Shown: positions 56,372 to 64,000 of the stretch, one piece after another
Layout of the letters: every line of letters begins with the position of its first letter
Numbering within the stretch: the first letter of the stretch is position 1
Source: Paucibacter aquatile
GTDB taxonomy: Bacteria > Pseudomonadota > Gammaproteobacteria > Burkholderiales > Burkholderiaceae_C
NCBI RefSeq assembly: GCF_002885975.1
Contig: NZ_POSP01000003.1
Coordinates: forward strand, 3,162,001-3,226,000
Direction of reading: 5' to 3'
Length of the DNA: 64,000 nucleotides
Notes under the pieces: generated by a model
Database searches by the model: none
The model's input: the letters and a program-made list of their open reading frames with translations, nothing else
Told to the model about the DNA's origin: nothing
Position numbers and translations under genes: made by a program

Positions 56372-56541
56372 GGTGGGCGCAGCGGGCAAGTCAAGATGAA
56401 AAGGGAGCGGAGGCCCGGCAAGGGCCGGCACTGCCGCAGGCCGAGCGGCCATGACAGGCATTGGACGCGGGGATGCGCCACCTGGCCCCGGGTGAATTCC
56501 CTAGTCAGCCCCTGGGGGGCCTAAGCTCGACAATCAGCAGC

Positions 56542-57840
56542 ATGCATGCCGCTCAATCCTTCAACTCCTGGCTTCGCCAGCGCTCCGCGCTGGCGTTGAG
56601 CCTGGTCTTGTTGCTGGGCTTGTCTGCCTGCGGCGGAGGTGGCGGGGGTGGAGCTTCGCCGACGGGCTCACCGACCGGGGCGGCCAGCAGCCCCGGCACG
56701 CCGGCCTCTTCGCCCTCCGCCAGCAAGCCCCTGAGCTTGCAGGCCCAGCTGGGCGAGAAGATTTTTCACGACCGCAACCTCAGCGGCTCTGGCCGCATGT
56801 CCTGCGCCACCTGCCACGACCCGGCCTTCTTCCACGGGCCGCCGAACACGCTGCCGGTGCAGGTGGGTGGCGCCTTCGAGACGGAGTTCGGCACCCGTGC
56901 CGCGCCTTCGCTGCGCTATCTGGAGACCTTGCCGGCCTTCAACGGCACGCCGCAAACCCTGGTGGCCGATCTGCGCGGCGGATTGATGGCCGACGGCCGG
57001 GCCGACAGCCTGGCCGCCCAGGCCAAGCTGCCCTGGTTCAATCCGCGCGAGATGGACAACGGCGATGCCGCCACCTTGGCGCGCAAGCTGCGCGCCGCCG
57101 CCTACGCCAGTGACTTCGGCCGCGCCTTTCCGCCGGCCGCCGGCGCCTCGGCCCCGGACGACGACAGCCTGGTCACCCAGGCCAGCCAGGCCTTGCAGAG
57201 CTTTCAGGTCGAAGACCCACGCTTCCACCCCTACGACTCCAAGTTCGATTGGGTGCAGCAGGGGCGGGCGCAGTTCAGCAATGCCGAAGCGCGCGGCCTG
57301 CGTGCCTTCAATGACACCCAGCGCGGCCATTGCGCCAGCTGCCATCCCTCGTTCAGCCTGAACAATCAGCCCATCCATTTCACCAATTTTGCTTACGCGG
57401 CCCTGGCCGTGCCGCGCAACCGGGCGCTGCAAAGCACGGCCGATGCGACGGCCTTCGATCTGGGCCTGTGCCAATCACCCCATGCCGCCGTCAAGGGGCG
57501 CAACGAGACCTGTGGCTTCTTCCGAACCCCGGGCTTGCGCAATGTCGAGCACCGCCCGGTGTTCTTCCACAACGGCAGCTTCACCAGCCTGGAGCAGGTG
57601 CTGCGCTTTTACGCCACCCGCGACACCGACCCGGCGCAGTGGTACCCGACCGTGGCCGGCCAGTTGCAGCTCTACGACGATCTGCCGCTCGCTCTGCATG
57701 CCAATGTTGAGAGCAAGGCACCCTTCGGCCCGCGGCGGATGATGAGCGACTCGGACATCGCCGACATCCTGTGCTTTCTGCGCACCCTCAGCGACGGCTA
57801 CACCGGGCCGGCCACACCCCCTTCGCCCGGCTGCAATTGA
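56542..57840 (+). CDS. Di-heme cytochrome c peroxidase (MauG/CcpA-like) lipoprotein
   Basis: A 432-residue exported protein. The lipobox is LLGLSAC (Cys30), followed by a Gly run and a Ser/Pro linker. Two c-type heme sites are CATCH (Cys88, Cys91, His92) and CASCH (Cys264, Cys267, His268). It has the domain layout of bacterial di-heme peroxidases (FHDRNLSGSGRMSCATCHDP and FRTPGLRNVEHR). It likely reduces peroxide or oxidises a partner in the periplasm or at the outer membrane. ndh lies downstream after 126 bp. Confidence 0.88.
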   Translation: MHAAQSFNSWLRQRSALALSLVLLLGLSACGGGGGGGASPTGSPTGAASSPGTPASSPSASKPLSLQAQLGEKIFHDRNLSGSGRMSCATCHDPAFFHGPPNTLPVQVGGAFETEFGTRAAPSLRYLETLPAFNGTPQTLVADLRGGLMADGRADSLAAQAKLPWFNPREMDNGDAATLARKLRAAAYASDFGRAFPPAAGASAPDDDSLVTQASQALQSFQVEDPRFHPYDSKFDWVQQGRAQFSNAEARGLRAFNDTQRGHCASCHPSFSLNNQPIHFTNFAYAALAVPRNRALQSTADATAFDLGLCQSPHAAVKGRNETCGFFRTPGLRNVEHRPVFFHNGSFTSLEQVLRFYATRDTDPAQWYPTVAGQLQLYDDLPLALHANVESKAPFGPRRMMSDSDIADILCFLRTLSDGYTGPATPPSPGCN

Positions 57841-57966
57841 TCGGCTGCAGCTGATGGCTTGATCGATCGCCCGACTGCCACGGGCGGCCATGCCTGGCAG
57901 CGCTGCAAGTCATTCGCATTGCGTATGGCGCCGCCGCAGCACCGGCGCTGCGGCCAGAATCGCCGC

Positions 57967-59358
57967 ATGAACACCTTCATCAGCACGGGCCAGCCCGCCG
58001 CGCGGCCCCGGGTCTTGATCATCGGTTGCGGTTTTGGCGGCTTGGCTGCCACCCGCGCCCTGGCCGGCGCGCCGGTGGACATCACCGTGATCGACCGCAG
58101 CAACCACCACCTGTTTCAGCCCTTGCTCTACCAGGTGGCCACGGCCGGCCTGTCGGCGCCCTCAATTGCCGCGCCCATCCGCCACATGTTGCGCGGCCAG
58201 CGCAATGTGACCGTGCTGATGGTCGAGGTCTGCGGCATCGATCGCCAGCAAGGCCGCGTGCAGCTGAGCGATGGCCAGAGCCTGGGCTATGACTACCTGA
58301 TCGTCGCCGCCGGCGCCACGCACAGCTATTTCGGCCGCGACGAGTGGGCCGCCCATGCGCCGGGGCTCAAGACGCTGCAAGACGCTTTTGCCCTGCGGGC
58401 CCGCGTGCTCAAGGCCTTCGAGCAGGCCGAGAGTTCACCCGACCCGGCGCAGCAGCGCGCCTGCCTGAGCTTTGTGGTCATCGGCGCCGGCCCCACTGGG
58501 GTCGAAATGGCCGGTACCCTGGCCGAGATCGCCCGCCACACGCTCAAGAACGAGTTCCGCCGCATCGACCCGGCCAGCGCCCGTGTGCTGCTGCTGGAGG
58601 GTTCACCGCGGGTGCTGCAGGCCTTGCCGCCCGAGCTCTCGGCCAAGGCGGAGGCGCAGCTGCGAGCCCTGGGTGTCGAGGTGCGCACCGGCTGCCGCGT
58701 GGTTGGCATCGATGCGGGCGGGGTGGAGGTGCAGACGGGGGAGGGCGCGGTGGCTGCAACAGAGCGCATCGCCGCCCGCACCGTGGTCTGGGCGGCCGGC
58801 GTGGCCGCCTCGCCCCTGGGCCGCATGCTGGACGTGCCGCTGGACCGCGCAGGTCGTGTGGTCGTTGACGGCCGGCTCAACATCCCCGGCCATCCGGAAG
58901 TCTTTGTCATCGGCGACCTGGCCGCCACCCAAAGCCGGCAGTCCGATGGCCGCACGCTCAAGCCCGTGCCCGGCGTCAGCCCGGCGGCCAAGCAGATGGG
59001 GGCTTACGCGGCAGCGCAGATCCTGCAATCGCTGCATCCACTGCAGGCGCCACAGGCTCAGGTTTTGCCGCCCTTGCCGGCCGATGCGCCCGGCGCATTT
59101 CGCTACCGCGACTACGGCGCCCTGGCCACCATCGGCCGCAAGGCGGCCGTGGCCGATCTGGGATTCCTTCAGTTCTCGGGTTACTTCGCCTGGCTGTTCT
59201 GGTTGTTCGTCCACATTTACTTTTTGATTGGCTTCCGCAACCGCCTGGTCGTGCTGATGGACTGGGCCTGGGCCTACTGGAGCTTCCAGCGCTATGCGCG
59301 TGTGGTGGCGGAGCCGGTGGACCCTGCGCCGTCGGCCTCGCCCTCGATCAAGCCTTGA
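57967..59358 (+). CDS. ndh: Type II NADH dehydrogenase
   Basis: A 463-residue flavoenzyme. FAD site RVLIIGCGFGGLAAT, NADH site FVVIGAGPTGVEMAGTLAE, and a C-terminal membrane-binding amphipathic tail (FSGYFAWLFWLFVHIYFLIG). It oxidises NADH and passes electrons to quinone without proton pumping. The ATG at 57967 follows a promoter-like gap. The 3' end overlaps recG by 11 bp in opposite orientation. Confidence 0.92.
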   Translation: MNTFISTGQPAARPRVLIIGCGFGGLAATRALAGAPVDITVIDRSNHHLFQPLLYQVATAGLSAPSIAAPIRHMLRGQRNVTVLMVEVCGIDRQQGRVQLSDGQSLGYDYLIVAAGATHSYFGRDEWAAHAPGLKTLQDAFALRARVLKAFEQAESSPDPAQQRACLSFVVIGAGPTGVEMAGTLAEIARHTLKNEFRRIDPASARVLLLEGSPRVLQALPPELSAKAEAQLRALGVEVRTGCRVVGIDAGGVEVQTGEGAVAATERIAARTVVWAAGVAASPLGRMLDVPLDRAGRVVVDGRLNIPGHPEVFVIGDLAATQSRQSDGRTLKPVPGVSPAAKQMGAYAAAQILQSLHPLQAPQAQVLPPLPADAPGAFRYRDYGALATIGRKAAVADLGFLQFSGYFAWLFWLFVHIYFLIGFRNRLVVLMDWAWAYWSFQRYARVVAEPVDPAPSASPSIKP

Positions 59359-61501
59359 GGAACTCCGCCTTCGAGCCCAGCCAGCGCGCCACCTGGCGCT
59401 GCGCGGCCTCGGGGTATTTGTCCAGCAGCTGGGGCGCCAGGCGGCGGGCGGCTTGCAGCAGCAGGGAGTCTTCCTGCAGGTCGGCAAAGCGTAGCAGCTC
59501 GGCGCCGCTCTGGCGGGCGCCCATGAACTCGCCGGGGCCGCGGATGTCCAGGTCGCGGCGGGCGATCTCGAAGCCGTCGTTGGTTTCGGCCATGGCGCGC
59601 AGGCGCGATTTGCCGGTGTCCGACAGCGGGCCGGTGTAGAGCAGCACGCAGACGCTGGCGACCGCGCCGCGGCCCACCCGGCCGCGCAGCTGGTGCAGCT
59701 GCGAGAGGCCGAAGCGCTCGGCATGCTCGATCACCATCAGGCTGGCATTGGGCACGTCCACGCCGACCTCGATCACCGTGGTGGCGACCAGCACGCTCAT
59801 TTCGCCGCTGGAAAAGCGCGCCATCACGGCGGCCTTCTCGGCCGGCGGCATGCGGCCATGCAGCAGGCCGACCTCGAAGCCCGGCAGCGCGTCAACCAGC
59901 TCCACATGGGTCTCGGTCGCATTGTTCAGGTCCAGGGCTTCGCTCTCTTCGATCAGCGGGCAGACCCAATAGACCTGGGCACCACCGGCCACCTCCTGGG
60001 CGATTTTCTCGATCACGTCCTGGCGTTTGCCATCGGCGAAGACCTTGGTGACGATGGGGGTGCGGCCCGGGGGTAACTCGTCAATCGTGCTGACGGCCAG
60101 GTCGGCGAAGTAGGTCATGGCCAAAGTCCGCGGGATGGGCGTGGCGCTCATCATCAGCATGTGTGGCTCCAAATCCATTGAGGCCAGTTTGCGCCGCAAA
60201 GCCAGGCGCTGCGCCACGCCGAATCGGTGCTGCTCGTCGATGATGGCCAGGCCCAGGCGCGCGAACGTGACCTTGTCTTCGATCACCGCATGGGTGCCGA
60301 TCACCAACTGGGCCGCGCCGCTGGCCGCCGCGTCCAGCATCTTCTGGCGCGCCTTGCCTTTGACGCTGCCGGTCAGCCAGGCCACTTGCAGGCCCAGGGG
60401 CTCCAGCCAGTCGATCAGCTTCTTGAAATGCTGCTCGGCCAGGATTTCGGTCGGCGCCATCAGCGCGCATTGCCAGCCGGCATCGATGGCCACGGCGGCG
60501 GCCAGGGCCGCCACCACGGTCTTGCCCGAGCCCACATCGCCTTGCAGCAAGCGGTGCATCGGTTGCCCCAGGGCCAGGTCTTGCGCGATCTCTTCGCTGA
60601 CCCGCTGCTGCGCCCCGGTCAGGCCAAAGGGAAGCACGGCCAGCAGGCGCTCGACCAGGCCGCCGGGCTTGGCGCGCAGGGCCGGCGCCTTCAGCAGGGC
60701 GCGCTCGCGCTGGGCCTGCATCTGGCTGATCTGCTGGGCCAGCAGCTCCTCGAACTTGAGCCGCTGCCAGGCCGGGTGGCTGTGGTCTTCCAGCGTGCCC
60801 AGGCGGGCCTGTGGCGGCGGGTGGTGCAGAAAGTTCAGCGCGTCGCGCAGCGGCGGCAGGCTGCTGGGCACCGTGCCCTGGGGCAGCAGCTCGCGCAGAT
60901 CGGCGCGCTGCAGGCCGGAGGCGATGGCGCGGCGCAGGTAGGTCTGCGGCAGACCGGCGCTGGCCGGGTAGACGGGCGTCAGCGCCTCGGCCAGCGGCGT
61001 GTCGGGCTGTACGGCCTTGAAAGTGGGGTGCACCATCTCGCGGCCGAAGAAGCCGTGGCGCAGCTCGCCGCGCACGCGGATGCGCTGGCCCACGGCCATG
61101 CTTTTCTGGTGCGAGGGGTAAAAGTGGATGAAGCGCAGCAGCAGATCGCCGGTCTCGTCTTCCAGCCGCACCAGCAGCACGCGCCGGCCGCGTGTCTCGA
61201 TGCGGCACTCGATCACCTCGCCCTCGCATTGCACGGTGTCGCCTTCGCGCGTGCGGCCGATCGGGGTGATCTGAGTCTCGTCCTCGTAGCGCAGGGGCAG
61301 GTGCAGGGCCAGGTCGATGTCGCGCAACAGGCCCAGCTTCTCCATGGCCTTCTGCGGCGCGGACTTGGGCTTGGCGGCGGCGGCAGCGGCAGGCGAGGGA
61401 CGAGGAGGGGCCGAAGCAGGCATGGGCGGGATTTTGCCCTGCGGGCGGAGTTCGAAACCCGGCCGGGGCGTTGAGCTGCTGCGGGGCGCTGGCATCTGCA
61501 T
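59348..61501 (-). CDS. recG: ATP-dependent DNA helicase RecG
   Basis: A 717-residue (or shorter) DNA branch-migration helicase. It has an N-terminal wedge domain, then Walker A GDVGSGKTVVAAL, DEQHRFG, SATPIPRTLAM and a C-terminal helicase domain with HGRMPPAEK and QLRGRVGRG. It acts on stalled forks and Holliday junctions. I chose the ATG at 61501 after AAGAGG. ATGs at 61507 and 61423 are alternatives, the latter giving the family length (about 690). Confidence 0.93.
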   Translation of the reverse strand: MQMPAPRSSSTPRPGFELRPQGKIPPMPASAPPRPSPAAAAAAKPKSAPQKAMEKLGLLRDIDLALHLPLRYEDETQITPIGRTREGDTVQCEGEVIECRIETRGRRVLLVRLEDETGDLLLRFIHFYPSHQKSMAVGQRIRVRGELRHGFFGREMVHPTFKAVQPDTPLAEALTPVYPASAGLPQTYLRRAIASGLQRADLRELLPQGTVPSSLPPLRDALNFLHHPPPQARLGTLEDHSHPAWQRLKFEELLAQQISQMQAQRERALLKAPALRAKPGGLVERLLAVLPFGLTGAQQRVSEEIAQDLALGQPMHRLLQGDVGSGKTVVAALAAAVAIDAGWQCALMAPTEILAEQHFKKLIDWLEPLGLQVAWLTGSVKGKARQKMLDAAASGAAQLVIGTHAVIEDKVTFARLGLAIIDEQHRFGVAQRLALRRKLASMDLEPHMLMMSATPIPRTLAMTYFADLAVSTIDELPPGRTPIVTKVFADGKRQDVIEKIAQEVAGGAQVYWVCPLIEESEALDLNNATETHVELVDALPGFEVGLLHGRMPPAEKAAVMARFSSGEMSVLVATTVIEVGVDVPNASLMVIEHAERFGLSQLHQLRGRVGRGAVASVCVLLYTGPLSDTGKSRLRAMAETNDGFEIARRDLDIRGPGEFMGARQSGAELLRFADLQEDSLLLQAARRLAPQLLDKYPEAAQRQVARWLGSKAEFLKA

Positions 61502-61606
61502 GCTCATCAAGCCTCTTCGGAGCTCATGACCGGCAACATAATGGTGTTTTCGTTCGGTGCCACGGGCTGCCTTTCGGCCCTGGGGCCCCTGTGCTCGGCG
61601 TGCGGT

Positions 61607-61636
61607 TTGAGTACTGTATGAATATCCAGTTTATCA
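61607..61636 (+). promoter_or_regulatory. Promoter with LexA-like box
   Basis: CTGTATGAATATCCAG (61614-61629) has the CTG-N10-CAG form of a LexA/SOS box with an A/T-rich centre. It lies between TTGAGT (61607-61612) and TTATCA (61631-61636), spaced by 18 bp, so it could block a promoter reading toward the nucleotidyltransferase gene at 61716. On the other strand recG starts 113 bp away. No other comparable box was noticed. Confidence 0.55.
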
Positions 61637-61715
61637 GCAAGATCGTCAGCCCGATGTGCCGCAGCCAGGATGCTTGCAAGAGCGCGGCCGCGCGCTCGGC
61701 CACGAGGCGCTCCGG

Positions 61716-62300
61716 GTGAACGCCAGACACCCCGATCGCCAGGACGAGCTGCAGGCCATCGTGCGCAGTTCGCCTTGGCTGATGCGGGCGCTCCGTGCCG
61801 CCCGTGATCTGGGCCTGCCCCAGTGGTGCATCGGCGCCGGGGCGCTGCGCAATCGGGTCTGGGACCATCTGCATGGTCACGCCGAGCCTTCGTGCCTGGC
61901 CGACGTGGACCTGGTCTATTTCGATTCCGAGGAGCCGCCGGGCTTGGAGGCGAGGCATCAGGCGGCCCTGGCGCGCGCCTGTCCGGATCTGCCCTGGGAG
62001 CTGACGAACCAGGCCCATGTGCATCTCTGGTTCGAGTCCTGCTTCGGCCATGCCGTGGCGCCGCTGCGCTCGCTTCAGGACGCGGTCGCCTCCTGGCCCG
62101 AGTTCGCCACCGCGGTGGCCGTGCGCCTGGAGACCGACGATACGCTGACCGTGATCGCTCCCTACGGATTGGACGACCTTTTTGCCATGCGCATTCGCCG
62201 CAACCCGGCGCGGGTCAGTGTCGGGACCTTTCGCCAGCGGGTGGCGCAGAAGCAGTACGCGCAACGGTGGCCACGGGTGCAGATCGAGGATGCGGAATGA
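61716..62300 (+). CDS. Nucleotidyltransferase-like protein (DUF925 type)
   Basis: A 194-residue protein starting at a GTG with CGAGG 8 bp ahead. It begins VNARHPDRQDELQAIV, followed by LPQWCIGAGALRNRVWDHLH and DVDLVYFD, like the NTP_transf family PF06042. It probably transfers a nucleotide, but the target is unknown. It overlaps the TPR-like gene downstream by 4 bp. A LexA-like box lies just ahead. Confidence 0.78.
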   Translation: MNARHPDRQDELQAIVRSSPWLMRALRAARDLGLPQWCIGAGALRNRVWDHLHGHAEPSCLADVDLVYFDSEEPPGLEARHQAALARACPDLPWELTNQAHVHLWFESCFGHAVAPLRSLQDAVASWPEFATAVAVRLETDDTLTVIAPYGLDDLFAMRIRRNPARVSVGTFRQRVAQKQYAQRWPRVQIEDAE

Positions 62301-62875
62301 GCCCGCTTCAGCATTACATGACCGAGTTCCTGCGCTTCACCGCGCCTGACCCTGAGGCCCATGCGCGCAGCCTCGCCGCCTTGCGCGAGCAGCTGGCGCT
62401 TCTGCAGGCCCGTGCCGAGGCCGGTGGGGCCGTGGATGAGATGAGCTTGCTGGAGGTGGTGGCCGATCTGGCCGGACTCTTGATCACGGCCCGCCACGAG
62501 GACGAAGCCTTGCAACTTCTGCAGGCGCATGAGGCCCTGGCCGAGGCCGCGAGCCACGCCTCGCCCGTGCTGCACGAGGCCCTGGGCTGGTTCTGGTGTG
62601 CCTACGCCACCGCCTTGCAGTACCTGGGCCAGCGTGCCGAGGCGGAGCCCATCTTCGCCCGCACCGTGGCCTTGTGGGAGGCCGGCGGCTGGGCGCGCTT
62701 GCGTGCCATGGTGCTGCAGCATTGGGGCCGCAGCCTGGTGGAGCAGGGGCGCTTCGACGAGGCGGAGTCGCGCTTCAATCAGGCCTTGATCCTGCGGGTG
62801 CAGCTGCAAGACCCGAAGCAGGCCACCACGCGCGAGGCGCTGGCGCTGTTGGCGCAGTTGCGCGGTCGGGCTTGA
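62297..62875 (+). CDS. TPR-like protein, coupled to nucleotidyltransferase
   Basis: A 192-residue helical protein from the ATG at 62297, which overlaps the upstream stop (ATGA). The C-terminal part has TPR-like repeats (LGQRAEAEPIFARTVALWEA and RFDEAESRFNQALILR). It is probably translated with the nucleotidyltransferase. I recognise no function. Confidence 0.7.
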   Translation: MSPLQHYMTEFLRFTAPDPEAHARSLAALREQLALLQARAEAGGAVDEMSLLEVVADLAGLLITARHEDEALQLLQAHEALAEAASHASPVLHEALGWFWCAYATALQYLGQRAEAEPIFARTVALWEAGGWARLRAMVLQHWGRSLVEQGRFDEAESRFNQALILRVQLQDPKQATTREALALLAQLRGRA

Positions 62876-62885
62876 GTGGCCCCTC

Positions 62886-63464
62886 ATGATCTCGGACGAC
62901 CTGCTGGCCCGGCTGGCCGCACCCATCGAATCCCCCCGCCTGTGGCTGGAGCCGCTGCGGGCCAGCCACGCAGCCGAGCTGTTTGAAGGCTTGCAAGAGC
63001 CCGAGCTCTACCGCTGGATCTCTATGCACAAGCCCGAAAGCGTGGAGGCCCTGGCCGCCCACTGGCGAATGCTGGAGGGCCGACGTTCACCCGATGGCCA
63101 GTTCGCCTGGCCGATCTGGGCCTTGCGACGCAAAGCCGATGGCTGCTGCCTGGGTCGGCTGGATGCCGAGATCGATGCGCAGCTGAACGCGCCCAATCTG
63201 GGCTACTACCTGCTGCGCCCCGCCTGGGGCCAGGGCTATGCCAGCGAGGCGGTGCAAGCCGCCACGGCCGCGTTGCGTGAGCGCGGCGTGCGGCGCATCG
63301 TCAGCACCGTGACCGTGGGCAATCTGGCCTCGGCACGGGTGCTGCAAAGAGCCGGTTTCGTTTTCGATCGCATTCTCAAGGACAACGACTGCATCTCCGG
63401 CCAGATGCACGACGACGAGGCGTATGTCTGGACGGCAGACGCGCTCTCAGCGCCCGCTGCTTGA
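62886..63464 (+). CDS. GNAT-family N-acetyltransferase
   Basis: A 192-residue protein with the RimJ/RimL-like GNAT fold: N-terminal RLWLEPLRASHAAELFEGLQ, WPIWALRRKADG, and the acetyl-CoA loop RPAWGQGYASEAVQAATAAL. It should acetylate a small molecule or protein N-terminus. It starts 10 bp after the TPR-like gene, so it may be in the same operon. The 3' end overlaps the deacetylase gene by 18 bp. Confidence 0.88.
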   Translation: MISDDLLARLAAPIESPRLWLEPLRASHAAELFEGLQEPELYRWISMHKPESVEALAAHWRMLEGRRSPDGQFAWPIWALRRKADGCCLGRLDAEIDAQLNAPNLGYYLLRPAWGQGYASEAVQAATAALRERGVRRIVSTVTVGNLASARVLQRAGFVFDRILKDNDCISGQMHDDEAYVWTADALSAPAA

Positions 63465-64000
63465 GGAGCCGGCCGCCGCCTCGGCCTTGAGCCCCACGCG
63501 CTGCGCCCGCAGATGCCGGGCGATGTTGACAAAGCTGTCCACCCAGAAGCGCTCCGGGTGGGCCGCCAGATGTTGGAGCAAGGCCTGGTGGGCTTCCTTG
63601 GAGACACTCAGATGGTCGCCGCCGATGCCGTGGAAGGTGAGGCTGGCCAGCGTGCCCTGAGCGGCCGCCTGTTCGACGATGGCGATCAGCTCGGCGCCGC
63701 TCGAGCCCACCGGCCCGGCCGTGGGCACATCGGCCAGGTCCAGCGTGGCCAGTGAGGGAACGACCCCGCCAACGCGCGTCTTCATGGCCAGAAACTCCCC
63801 CGCCACGGCTGGAAGGTAAGGCTTGCCGCCGGCCAGTGGATCCGTGCAGGGGGCGGTGTAGGTGCGCTGGGTTTGGCCGTCGATGGCATGCAAGTAGGCA
63901 TTGGCCAGCTGCACCTCTTCCAGCATCTGGGCCACGCTGATCTTGTCGAGATTGCGGTGCGGCGCTACCCAATCGCGGCCGGGCGCCGAGCGGGAGCAGG
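63447..64000 (-). CDS. Polysaccharide deacetylase-like protein, C-terminal part
   Basis: The frame is open to the window edge, so the N-terminus and start are missing. The visible 180 or so residues read RTYTAPCTDPLAGGK and LTFHGIGGDHLSV, with WVDSFVNIARHLRAQRVG near the end. This fits the later part of NodB-type polysaccharide deacetylases. It may remove acetyl groups from an extracellular polysaccharide or chitin-like chain. A Ser run closes it. Confidence 0.65.
   Translation of the reverse strand, partial: CSRSAPGRDWVAPHRNLDKISVAQMLEEVQLANAYLHAIDGQTQRTYTAPCTDPLAGGKPYLPAVAGEFLAMKTRVGGVVPSLATLDLADVPTAGPVGSSGAELIAIVEQAAAQGTLASLTFHGIGGDHLSVSKEAHQALLQHLAAHPERFWVDSFVNIARHLRAQRVGLKAEAAAGSSSSGR

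Noticed and set aside
61618..61719. Short ATG frame (33 codons) in front of the nucleotidyltransferase
   Set aside because: Its ATG lies inside the LexA-like box, upstream of the likely -10, so the start would not be transcribed. It has no ribosome binding site.

Overview
The window reads as ordinary chromosome of a GC-rich betaproteobacterium of the order Burkholderiales, probably near the Roseateles / Paucibacter / Mitsuaria group. This is inferred from the very GC-rich codon usage, many lipoproteins with a Gly-run just after the lipobox Cys, a PEP-CTERM surface protein, a chitin-active LPMO of GbpA type, and housekeeping genes (prfC, panBC, recG, ndh, oxyR, katG, dps, trhP). No rRNA, tRNA, CRISPR array, prophage or intact insertion sequence was seen.

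Layout. 1-5.2 kb: two related cell-surface lipoprotein genes, each preceded by a copy of the same 118-bp leader, then about 1 kb of non-coding debris (REP-like repeats, a 12-bp tandem repeat, a duplicated tail of a nearby AraC gene). 5.2-15.9 kb: AraC regulator / EamA exporter, HD-GYP phosphodiesterase, an overlapping eptA-pap2 lipid A modification pair, a secreted LPMO, a WYL regulator beside a small lipoprotein, SirB2, and an exported metallo-beta-lactamase-fold protein. 16-21 kb: two tandem secreted proteins, only the second with an intact PEP-CTERM tail, then a periplasmic binding protein, an AraC regulator and a quinone-reductase-like flavoprotein. 21-31.6 kb: prfC, a penicillin-binding/beta-lactamase-like protein, a porin with a small PstS-like protein, a LytS/LytTR two-component system overlapping a secreted protein, and a binding protein / DJ-1-like pair.

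31.6-36.4 kb holds an OPT-family transporter with a TPR protein, another exported metallo-hydrolase and a DUF3667 protein. 36.5-47.9 kb is an oxidative-stress neighbourhood on the minus strand: dps, a TPR-GAF-GGDEF protein, a 38-codon ORF, katG, an AraC-MGMT fusion, a TPR-GAF-histidine kinase and oxyR. oxyR and the kinase overlap by 4 bp. The kinase and the GGDEF protein share their sensory architecture but carry different outputs. 48-64 kb: panBC, two tandem lipoprotein cyclophilins, a two-gene ABC transporter, trhP, divergent PQQ-propeller and di-heme peroxidase lipoproteins, ndh, recG, a LexA-type box, a nucleotidyltransferase/TPR pair, a GNAT acetyltransferase and the edge of a polysaccharide deacetylase gene.

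The strongest leads are the duplicated leader in front of paralogous lipoproteins, the pair of TPR-GAF sensors in the OxyR/KatG/Dps neighbourhood, the PEP-CTERM protein with a tandem partner whose sorting tail has decayed, and the LexA-like box between recG and the nucleotidyltransferase operon.
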